NCBI GenBank assembly: GCA_022478985.1
Contig: JAKSZP010017482.1
Location: 19,565-83,564, forward strand
Direction: 5' to 3'
From: Massospora cicadina
Lineage: Eukaryota; Entomophthoromycota; Entomophthoromycetes; Entomophthorales; Entomophthoraceae
DNA length: 64,000 nucleotides
Below the pieces are notes generated by a model that worked only from the letters and a program-made list of their open reading frames with translations, was not told where the DNA came from and ran no database searches. The position numbers and the translations under genes were made by a program. Shown here piece after piece: positions 55,660-64,000 of the stretch (positions are counted from its first letter, which is position 1; every line of letters begins with the position of its first letter).

Positions 55660-57130
55660 CACTTGGATTTGACCTTCTTAAAAAAGCTCCTTCCTGGATC
55701 ATAGCATCTTTAGTAATAGTTTTTAGAAAATCACGATCTTCTTCAGATTCTTAATCCCACAACTCAGGTCATCCAATGAGATTATATAGTCGTTCTTCTT
55801 TTCCCAAATTCAAGGTCAGTATAGGCAATTGGGACATGCCATCAGCATTTTGATTTTGAGTACCCAAATGATGAAAATAGAAAAAATTGTAATTTTGCAA
55901 TCTTAGAGCCCAATGGACTTTTCTTCCAACAGGATCTTTAATATTTTGTAATCATCTTAAAGAATAATGGTCGGTAATAACAGTAAAATGGCAACCATAT
56001 AGAAAGGGATGAATTGCTTAATTGCTAAAATTACAGCTAAACGCTCCCGCTCAGTTACACTGTAATTACGCTAAGCTTCAGATAAGGTTTTACTATAAAC
56101 ATGACGGGATGGTCAATCTGCTCTTTGACACACTGGGATAGAATAGCCCCAATAGTGACATTCCTTGCATCAGTATGTAGGAAAAAAGGCTTGTTAAATC
56201 AAGGATGAATTAAACCAGGTGCCTTAGCTAAGGCAGTTCGCAGAGAATTAAAATACTGTTCCTGAGATGAGCTCCACTCAAATGGCACATCTTTTTTGTA
56301 ATAAATGGAATAGGGGTTCTGCCATATCAGCAAACTTGGGTATAAATTGATGATAATACCCAACCATACCAAGAAAAGCTTTTATGTCCCGCAGAGAGGT
56401 CAGAGATGGCATTTTTTGAATAGCTTAAATTTTATCTGAGAGGGGTGAATCTCTTTAGCTTATACCTGGTAACCTAATAACTCCATCTAGTTTTGAAAAA
56501 ATGAGAATTTGGAGTGTTTGGGCTTCAGGGAAGAATTCTGATTTGTATAAAAACTTCTTTTAAATGATCCAAATGTTCAGTAAATGTTTTCAAAAACATG
56601 GTAATATCATCCAGATATACCAGAACACAGGTCAGCTTTAAATCCTGTAACATACCATCCTTAGCCCCTTGGAAGGTTGCTGGGGCGTTGCTCAACCCTT
56701 TTGGCATATGGGTTGGTTCAAATAAAACCTCACTGGATATTAGGGCACATTTAGCTTGATCTTCTGGGGATAACTCAATTTGCCAGTATCCACTGGCTAA
56801 ATCCATTGCTGAAAAATAGGTTGAACTCTCTAAAAACCAAAAGGAATCACAAACCGTGGAAAAGATAGCTATCTCAATGAGTAATGGTGTTTAACCTACA
56901 ATAATTTATAACCACCTGATGTGAACCATCTTTTTTTTAACCAGTAGCAACAGAGAGGCCCAAGGGCTGTTGAATGGTTGTGATAATCCAGCTTCCAATA
57001 GTTGATGAAACTCTTTGGTGACCTGTGCTTCCTCCAATTTTGACTTTTGATAGGGGTTGGCACAAATAGGAGGGTGATCTCCAGTTTCAACGGTGTGCAT
57101 TACTCCCTTCATTTTACCAAAATTTTAAGT
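55660..57130 (-). pseudogene. Element G reverse transcriptase and RNase H relic
   Basis: RT N-terminus KSKLEEAQVTKEFHQLLEAG and PFNSPWASLLLLVKKK (56906-57112). The palm is open at 56525-56806: MDLASGYWQIELSPEDQAKC, HMPKGLSNAPATFQGAKDGM and CVLVYLDDITMFLKTFTEHL, with YLDD intact. RNase H is heavily broken (55950-56290). Its connection to integrase (about 55800-55900) includes a GTQNQNADGMSQLP block. Confidence 0.8.
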
Positions 57131-57165
57131 ATGCTTAGCAAAATGTTGGAGTATTCTTCTAATAA

Positions 57166-57563
57166 TTAAAATACTTGTTTCTCCTGTTCTTTAGTAAGGT
57201 GTTTCCCTATTGCAGCTCCCAAAGTAAGAAACTCCTGATTGGCCTCTAGCCTAAAGTCTTGTAAGCTTCCAAAAGTTTTAAAGTCATAAATTCGAGCTAA
57301 GGGTAATAATTTGACATAGGCAATTAGATTTTTCCAATCTACCACTTTCAGATCATTGGTCAGGTTTTCAATAAAACAGGTAATGATCCAGAATAAGCAT
57401 AATCCAATACCCCAGGACAAGGCAAGATCTCTTTAGCAGAAGGGTTGGAAATACCTTGGACTTGTAGAAAATGGCCTTTGGGAATAGAAAAATGTAAAAA
57501 TGTATTAGCAATAACCTGAGATCTTGGCAAAATAACTACCATCTCAGGGGAGAAAATAGACAT
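57166..57563 (-). pseudogene. Element G dUTPase-like domain
   Basis: In the linker between protease and RT: VVILPRSQVIANTFLHFSIP, KGHFLQVQGISNPSAKEIL, PCPGVLDYAYSGSLPVLLK, a frameshift, then ENLTNDLKVVDWKNLIAYVK and LLP. The match to element F is direct (NPSxKE, GxLD, ENLT, IAYVKL). It fits dUTPase motif III (G-V-L-D-x-x-Y-S-G) and the IA of motif IV. It is one of four such segments in the window. Confidence 0.6.
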
Positions 57564-57849
57564 TCCTTCTTCTATGTCAGCAGTCTTAGGGGGTAATTAT
57601 ACTCAAGGTCCTTCAACATGATACTTAATGGAATAGGACCTCTTTGATCCCTCTTATAGACATACCCAACGTCTAGTATGTTGAATATGAGAATGTTCAG
57701 ATAAAAGCAATGGAACTTTATACCATAAAAAGGGATAGAGAAGAGTTGGGGTAATTAATAATTCCATAGAATTCCTACAAAAATTGAGTCCCCAAGAGAA
57801 GGTCATAACTCATGTTATAAAGGACGATTGCAGTTACTGTAAAAGTTAA

Positions 57850-58110
57850 CTTATCTAATATTCAAAGAGAGTGACAAAAAAGCTCTAATTGATCAAGTAC
57901 TCTGAGGTCCTGCAGTGCCATATTCTTCATAATGTGAAATATTGGGCGTTAACTTAATCTGCTTGAAAAATTTTGATGAGACTACATTCACTGGAGATTC
58001 TATGTCAATAATAGCTTAGGCATAGACTTGATTCACTTGAAAGTCAATATGGGTGATAGTACTTCCAAACTGAGAGGGTAAAGCCAACAAGAAGAGCAAG
58101 GAATAGGAGG
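57850..58110 (-). pseudogene. Element G aspartic protease relic
   Basis: Reads AIIDIESPVNVVSSKFFKQI, then KLTPNISHYEEYGTAGPQST. The active-site triad is DIES where DTGS is expected, consistent with two transitions. The VNVVSSK context matches element A (VDVVSSK). Confidence 0.75.
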
Positions 58111-58199
58111 AATGTTCATCTTAACTATAATCTACAGGGTTTTGAAGTTCCTGCTGCATACTCATATCATTATCAAGATGAAAAATTTATTGGGTTTGT

Positions 58200-60157
58200 C
58201 TTTTTTCTTATTTTCATCCACTTCCTTTCATATAGCAACGGTCTTCAGTATGGAAGTATAGGTTACAATAATTACACTGAATAGCTCTATCATTCTCAGG
58301 CACAGCATAAAGTTTAATACGATTGGGTCTTGGCAAGCCATAAACTTGGGGTTGTTTCAGAAAATTGGAGGTACTTCCAACAAGGCCTCCTTTAAGTCTA
58401 AAATAATTTTTAAGTTCTTTTTTACGCTGATAAGGTAGACTTGCATCTGAGTCCTAAAAGTAAAAGCAGACATAACGGCAGTAATAGCGTTATCCAAATT
58501 TAACTGGCCACACGCTATCAAAGTTTGAGCTTTCCAATAAGACCAATGAATAAAGTCTTTGACAGATTCAATTCACTGGGGCTGTATTCCAATAAAAGCC
58601 TGTTTCTAAGAGGATAAGGTTTGCTCACTCCCAAATTTTTTGATCAATGCTTCTTTAACCTGGGACCAAGTAGAACAAGTCATCAAGTGGGGACCATGAT
58701 ATCTTGAGCCAGTCAAGTAAGATAATTTAGGTAAGTAATTCATCTTTTGATAATCTGTAGCCTCACTCAGAGCCTTCTCATATAAATAGAGGAAAGAGAC
58801 AATACTGCCTTCCTTAAGAGTACTTATCTTTAAATACAGGTTTGCAACTCATTGGAGCATTGGCTGTCAAAACATGCACTCCAGGTTGTTCCAATTGAGT
58901 GGAGTCATAAGAGTTAGAGTCTTAAGCTTGAGAAGAATATTGAGGATAGGGGACAAACTGCCTCAGTATGAATTTTACTAATCCTATAATTCAGATCATC
59001 ATGCCCTACTTTTTCGTCCAATCTTTGAGAATGCTCTTAAATTTTGCTCCTGCTGTGCATTGTTCTTAAGCTCCAAAGTTTCAATCTTCACTTGAAGCAT
59101 CTCCCCTTTTGATTAACAAGCTTGTAACAGGATGTCAGTATCCTTTGCCATTTACCCAAATTATATAAATTTGTCAGATAAGGACTGAAGTAACAACTGG
59201 GGATCAATAGGTACCCCATTGGTAGTTAGATTATACTCCTTGGCCAATTTATGAAATTGCTCATGCAAGCGGTCAATTATGCTCAGGAGAGAGTCAACTT
59301 GCATAAGAAATCCTGAGTGCCCATCAGCGCCAGGAGGTCCACGTGGCCCTTTACCCCCAGGTGGCCCACGAGGTCCTTCCCCAGGAGGACCTCGTTCCCA
59401 TGAGGACCCATAGTTCTGGATATTTTTTCTACTTTGTTAACTCAAAATTGGATTCCTAATTACATTTGCTCCAATTGGAAGAAGCGATCTTTAATTTTTT
59501 CTTCCATCAATTGACTATGCTCTGTGAGTCAAAAAAAACCATCTCTCCATTCCCCCTGAATTTCTTGTGCTCGCTTCATGAATTATGATTCAACAAAACA
59601 AGATATTCCATGATCAAGATGAACAAGTTGTTGATCTACTTCATTGAGAAGGGTCCAATTACAAATAATGGCATCCCAATTATCTCTTCTGAACTTAGAG
59701 GAAGACTTAAAAATTCAGAAACCTAATTATTTAAGGACTGAAGTTCTTTTAATAAATTAAGCATCCCTTGATGATGCATTCCTACTACAAGTAATAAATG
59801 GTATAAAGTAGGGTGTACAAGTTGTTGTAAGATATTGCTCAGTACCAATCCCTGGAATTTGAGAAGTTTGATATATATCCCTCAACGTAGAGGGTACAGC
59901 ATTAGTTCAAGATTGAGTAGAACGGATTCCAGGAACTAGAACCCCCTCAAGCATCTGATTGATGATGTCATTCAAAACCTAAGGCTGTATTTGAAAGTTT
60001 ATAATATAGTTTAATTTAGACCATAAAATTTTAAGTTTGCTCAGAACTCCAACGTAAATGGTACTATGGGGATTTCAGCTTTAGTGGAACGGACCCATCA
60101 TAAAATACTGCCTTGCTCATGGTCTTGAGTCTCTTCAAGCGAAAAATGAGAATCCAT
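58200..60157 (-). pseudogene. Element G gag with collagen-like segment and zinc knuckle
   Basis: Start ATG 60157 (MDSHFSLEETQDHEQ). The N-terminal half is helical. A Gly-X-Y segment lies at about 59312-59393, flanked downstream by VDSLLSIIDRLHEQFHKLA, which looks like a coiled coil. Capsid-like sequence follows, then the nucleocapsid knuckle CNYCNLYFHTEDRC, an exact CX2CX4HX4C (about 58230-58271). The layout equals that of element F Gag. Multiple stops and frameshifts break it. Confidence 0.75.
59312..59393 (-). other. Collagen-like Gly-X-Y coding segment in element G Gag
   Basis: The minus strand reads GPPGEGPRGPPGGKGPRGPP followed by GADGHSG: about nine Gly-X-Y triplets with one residue missing after the first GPP. 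GPP and GPR triplets dominate, which stabilise collagen triple helices. Confidence 0.85.
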
Positions 60158-60197
60158 TGTAGTGATTAACGTTTTCACTGGTGCATAACTCAGAGTA

Positions 60198-60215
60198 CCC
60201 ATTTAGTGAGCACCA
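60198..60215 (-). promoter_or_regulatory. Element G primer-binding site
   Basis: The minus strand reads TGGTGCTCACTAAATGGG just after the 5' LTR. It shares the 11-base core with elements B, F and I. Confidence 0.7.
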
Positions 60216-60218
60216 CTT

Positions 60219-60564
60219 TTGAAGTTTTTGAAATTACACTTAAAAGAGGGCAGGTATTCTCTTGAAGTTACTTAAGTGGATTCTCCAAAAAATGATTAAT
60301 AATAGTAAGAATAAGGTTATAAATCGACCTGTTTTTATTATCAAAAGGACTAAATATTTATAGGTTTCAAAGTAGTTCAGGACCTTACAATCTAATTAAT
60401 TGCTGAGAGATTATAACTTCTATCCCAAAATTTGGATAATACTTATCATTCTTATTAACCTTGATATGATTAGATAAATTAAAATCCTCTTCTGATACTA
60501 CTGGGGGAATATTTGGGTAAAACTTTTTAGAAAAAAGAATTTGGCAAAATCCAAAAACCAGCCA
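60219..60564 (-). repeat. Element G 5' LTR
   Basis: The plus-strand left end is TTGAAGTTTTTG and the right end is CCAGCCA, next to TSD CATTT (60565-60569). Pairs with 54240-54584. Confidence 0.8.
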
Positions 60565-61440
60565 CATTTTAGAAGATTACTAGTGATGTGCTAGGTAATC
60601 TCGGGTTCATATGCGCGGTGGCATACATTGACAATATCCTCATTCATTCTCTCACTCCTGAGAATTATGAGAAGGACCTGGAGGCGATGCTGGCCACATT
60701 GCATAAGGCGAACTTTTATCTATAGCCAACTAATTGCAAGTACTTCTGGGAAGATGTTATATTCTTAGGTAATTTTATTCTTGAAGGACGGGTATGCCAT
60801 TTTCCCGGCAAGCTTGAGGCAATCCTTGAGTGGACTAATCCTATGACCCAGAAGCAGTTGTGGAGCTTCTTTGGAACCACCATCTTGTTAGAAGAAATTC
60901 CCCGCCCTCTCATATCTGGCCATGCCACAGCATACCACTATCAGGGAGAATGTGCCATTCCACTGGATGGAGGAATATCAGCAGGCGCTTGAGGCCATCA
61001 GGAAGGTATTTTTGGCGCCTCCTACTTCTTAAACATGCAGACCCCACCAAGACATTTATAATCACATGTGACGCCTCATCTGTCACCATGGGTCAGTACT
61101 GTTGCAGTTTCATTATGGTCTGTAACACCAGGTTGCTTAAATTCCTGCAAGTTCACTTCATCAGAGCAGGCCTGAGCCATTTATTACAAGGAGCTGGCTG
61201 CCATGACTTGGTCTCTTACCCACTGGCGGTACCCACTGCAGGGCTCACAGCATGAGGTGATTGTGTAGATGCATCACCAGGCTCTTATGCTTTTGTGGAA
61301 ACCTCAGAAGTTGGCGCATCATCAGGCTCAGATTAATTATGACCTCTATAGTTTTAATTTCAATTATAAGTTCATGAAAGGGGCGTTGAATGTACTTTCC
61401 AACTTTTTGTGTTGCAACAATGTGTTGGTTCTGGTAGAGG
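60565..61440 (+). pseudogene. Element H RT palm and RNase H
   Basis: RT resumes with a TF, stop, KITSDVLGNL block. The palm motif is YIDN (VAYIDNILIHSLTPENYEKD), with the second catalytic Asp replaced by Asn. It continues as KYFWEDVIFLGNFI. RNase H pieces: TFIITCDASSVTMGQYC, KELAAMTWSLTHWRYPLQG and FNYKFMKGALNVL. Frames shift several times. Confidence 0.8.
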
Positions 61441-62150
61441 TGGGTGAGCAGAAAATAACCACAGTATTTCCGCCTGCCCATATCCTAGTTATATCACCTC
61501 CCACAATTCGGTGGCAGATTGGGTCCCAGACATGCCTTTAGTTTTGAGGGTTTTAGTGGGACAGATGGATTTCATGGAGGGGTTGGAGTTGTTGGACCAG
61601 CTGGCACTTCCAATGCATAAGAGGTCTCACTATTCCCTGGTGGACAGTAAAATTCATTGTCAGTCAAAATTGTGGATACCATCCCATTTCCACAACGAAG
61701 TTATTTAGGCTCGCCATGACCCCCAGTAGTGGAGCATCTGGGAACAAGAAATGCCTGTATTTGGTTAAGTGTACATATAACTGTCCAGGCATTTCCATGG
61801 ATATTGTCAATATTCTGATATGGTTGGACAACAAGCCCTAAATAGCTACAGCGGATTGGATAGAATCCACTAACCATACTTACTACTTACAATTATTTGA
61901 GCGCCTTGGTATGAGGCGATATTGGGTCAGAAAGTATATTTCATGGATTGCCTCCAAATAAGGTGATAAGGTAATATCAACATATGACAAATATTTAGTA
62001 GATCATCTCAAACTAAGGAGATAAGGAATTTAAGAATAGCATACTCTGATGGAGCCAATGAGAACATGGCAGAACTGAATAGTCTAAGCCATAAAAGTGG
62101 CATTGACCAAAGTCACTGATATTTAAGTGAGATGAGACAATTGAAGGGGG
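61441..62150 (+). pseudogene. Element H integrase remnant
   Basis: A DSKIHCQSKLWIPSHFHNEV block (about 61640-61707) is the start of the HH-CC domain. Beyond about 61750 the coding is almost unreadable, and the catalytic core appears to be mostly missing before the polypurine tract at 62141-62152. This suggests a large deletion. Confidence 0.55.
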
Positions 62151-62153
62151 GAT

Positions 62154-62372
62154 TGTAAGTAGAGAAGTGAGAACAGGGCAGAGAGTATCTGTTGATAATT
62201 GCTAAGTTTAATAATGAAGTGTCTTTGGGGAAATTTCTACATATTTTATTATATTTATTAAGTGTGTTCCGAGAACTGGCAATCTCCATATTGTCCATCC
62301 AATTGCGCAGTGGGCTCAACCTTGTGAAAACTCTTCTGGCGTATAGAAAATATATCGTCCAAAATTATAACA
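62154..62372 (+). repeat. LTR shared by elements H and I (219 bp)
   Basis: Begins TGTAAGTAGAG directly after polypurine tract TTGAAGGGGGGA and ends AATTATAACA directly before the PBS. It therefore looks like a 3' LTR from the left and a 5' LTR from the right. No second copy was found in the window. Confidence 0.7.
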
Positions 62373-62373
62373 G

Positions 62374-62391
62374 TGGTGCTCACTACATGGG
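62374..62391 (+). promoter_or_regulatory. Element I primer-binding site
   Basis: TGGTGCTCACTACATGGG one base after the LTR. Its core matches the PBS of elements B, F and G, and element A apart from one base. Confidence 0.7.
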
Positions 62392-62440
62392 GCCCATTTA
62401 ACAACTACATAAAAAATCAAAGATTCTCCAATCACTGGAC

Positions 62441-64000
62441 ATGGCAAATCAGACCTGCACCAAAGGGGAATTGTCCCAAATTGGGGCGCTTGCAGAAGCC
62501 ATGGAAATCAAACTTGTGGACACAGTACAAAAAAAAACAAGAGGAGCTTCTACAGGAGTGTGACGATGTAAATAATCAAATTGAAAGTGTGGTTAGTCAA
62601 CTGCGGATACTTGGACATCAGAACAGGCAACTTGCCAATCGCCTGGATGATGCTACTGAGCAACTACACTGCATGGAGCAGAAGTTAGCACCTATCTTTT
62701 ACCCGCCTCATCCCCATTGGAAAGCGGAAGAACAAGGGGTCGCTAAGGAAGGATCACTTTATGATGAATATGAGACTGGATACCCAGCTGAAGTACTTTT
62801 CACCGAGCACACAGGCAGCATGAGCTGCTTGACTCAGGATGGCAGCTCTAAGGGTGATTATGTTCCAACCCAACGAAACCTCATGTTATGGCAGTCCTTC
62901 CCACTAAAGAGCCCTATGCTACCCCTAGAGACGCTGACCCTTCTGTGCCATCTCCTCACCAAGATCTCAGCTATGGGTCTCAATCAAATCTTCAGTACAC
63001 TCCTAAGGCACATAGTTATGTGTGGGTGGAGGAGGTCTGCATTGACAAGCCACCTCTATTCAACTGCAATAAAAACATCTACAGGTTCTTCAAACGTTTT
63101 GAATATACGGTGGAAGGAGACTCTGATCGGCATAAGGCTAAATTGCTGATATCCGCCTTAGATGTTGGGAGTGCTGACCAAGCCACCTGCTATATTCAAG
63201 AAGTTCTGTTACATACCAAGAAGTGAAGGATAATTTTCTATGGTTTTTCAGAGGCATTGCAAAAATGTTGCAGTGAAAGTCTGAGTTCTTGACCATTGGG
63301 TTTCAGAATAACAAGACCCTCACCACGTTTGCTGATCAATATATGGCGGAAGACCATGTGTTAATTGGGGTGGAAACTATTTCTGAATCTGAAGTGTGCA
63401 TTTCAATATCCTCAGTGGTGAATCCATACCATGAGCTTTACAACATCATAATTTTTTATTTTGGAGGATGACGTACCCCTGCTCAAGGTTGTTTAGTTTT
63501 TGCGCCAACTATCTGCTACCTTTCCTCCACCCAATACAGAGCAGAAACATACTGCCGTCATCACTGGACCTTCATGTTTGTAGTAATCTTCCCGTCCTGT
63601 TCAGATTCCACCTGGTAACCCCCAGTCTTATTATTATGCGCCTTACCCTCAGTCAAGTTACCCCCAGCAGTTCAACTTCCGCCACAGACCTGCTTATAAT
63701 AATTGTCAACAGCTCAGCTACAAGCCTGAGCCTAGTTACGCTGAAAGTCAGCAGTCAGCCTATTGACCTGTCTCTAGTTACGCCGATTGCCCATAATCAA
63801 TAATTGGCTTGGGCCATCTTACAAAACCAAGGATACAAACCTTATGGTTATTGTTTTGAATGCGGTCAACTGGTCACCTTGCCTGAAGTTGCCCCAACCG
63901 TCAGGTCCACTATGTACTGCAGTTAACACTACCAGGGAATAGAGGAGTGGAGTAGAGATGGAACTCTCTATCTCCAACATCCCAACCCCATATGTCCCAC
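62441..64000 (+). pseudogene. Element I gag, truncated by the window end
   Basis: Start ATG 62441 (MANQTCTKGELSQIGALAEA). A coiled-coil-like stretch follows: VNNQIESVVSQLRILGHQN and RQLANRLDDATEQLHCMEQK. The capsid region (62888-63226) has PPLFNCNKNIYRFFKRFEY and HKAKLLISALDVGSADQATC. A Pro/Gln/Tyr-rich linker (about 63600-63770, for example YYYAPYPQSSYPQQFNF) precedes a CFECGQ zinc-knuckle start near 63852 that a frameshift breaks. No collagen-like segment is seen. Pol lies beyond the window. Confidence 0.7.

Larger units (their letters stand above)
54240..60564 (-). mobile_element. Element G: Ty3/gypsy retrotransposon with collagen-like Gag and dUTPase-like domain
   Basis: Minus-strand order: 5' LTR, PBS, gag with Gly-X-Y segment and zinc knuckle, protease, dUTPase-like segment, RT, RNase H, integrase, polypurine tract (TTGGGGGGAA), 3' LTR. 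TSD CATTT at 54235-54239 and 60565-60569, within the RT of element H. At 6.3 kb it is a compact full-length copy. It is the closest relative of element F by protease, Gag layout and dUTPase-like segment. Stops and frameshifts inactivate it. Confidence 0.85.
52480..62372 (+). mobile_element. Element H: Ty3/gypsy element interrupted by element G
   Basis: Plus-strand order: short gag remnant, protease (53307-53504), RT split at 54234 and 60565 by element G, RNase H, integrase N-terminus, polypurine tract TTGAAGGGGGGA at 62141-62152 and a 219-bp LTR (62154-62372). The 5' LTR was not identified, so the start is approximate. Much of gag and the integrase core is missing or unreadable. Confidence 0.7.

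Noticed and set aside
1..64000. Endogenous virus with an envelope gene
   Set aside because: No env-like membrane glycoprotein frame lies between any integrase and 3' LTR. All elements end with integrase, chromodomain or the dUTPase-like domain.
1..64000. CRISPR array or bacterial operon
   Set aside because: No regularly spaced short repeats with unique spacers, no ribosome-binding-site-linked gene strings, and the elements are eukaryotic LTR and LINE types.

Overview
This 64-kb window looks like transposon-packed heterochromatin of a eukaryote, most likely a filamentous fungus. I find no host gene, rRNA gene, confident tRNA gene or CRISPR array. The fungal guess is an inference. It rests on chromodomain-bearing Ty3/gypsy elements (chromoviruses) sitting beside two-ORF, endonuclease-encoding LINEs, and on reading frames riddled with transition-type stops and frameshifts. 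Another eukaryotic lineage cannot be excluded.

Layout. 1-165: LTR relic. 1636-6901: decayed LINE copy 1. 7165-12452: full-length LINE copy 2 bounded by a 16-bp target-site duplication (TSD). 12.5-16.25 kb: gene-free AT-rich DNA with degenerate repeats. 16252-26115: minus-strand Ty3/gypsy element A, with two LTRs of about 0.7 kb and a 1.2-kb solo LTR of another family inside its reverse transcriptase (RT). 26.64-51.42 kb: minus-strand chromovirus C, broken up by two insertions. Element B (26977-32761) sits in the integrase of C. Element E (36245-51124, plus strand, chromovirus) sits upstream of the protease of C. Element E itself contains a 256-bp LINE 3' fragment and element F (39421-48617), and element F contains an ORF1-only LINE (42040-43973). 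51.4-53.3 kb: poorly classified sequence. About 52.5-62.37 kb: plus-strand element H, whose RT is split by minus-strand element G (54240-60564). 62154-64000: an LTR with a polypurine tract on one side and a primer-binding site on the other, leading into the gag of element I, which runs off the window.

How the parts relate. Elements A, B, F and G appear to be one lineage. They share an unusual PBS core (TGGTGYTCACT) and similar protease sequence. Each also has, after the protease, a segment that reads like a trimeric dUTPase. Elements F and G also carry a collagen-like Gly-X-Y stretch inside Gag. Element B ends cleanly after the dUTPase-like segment, with no RT, RNase H or integrase, yet has both LTRs and a perfect TSD. 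It is therefore a candidate non-autonomous gag-protease-dUTPase element mobilised by relatives such as F or G. The ORF1-only LINE is the equivalent parasite on the LINE side.

Nearly all coding regions are inactivated. Coordinates of pseudogene segments are therefore approximate unless LTR ends or TSDs fix them. All homology statements come from reading translated motifs by eye, with no database search.
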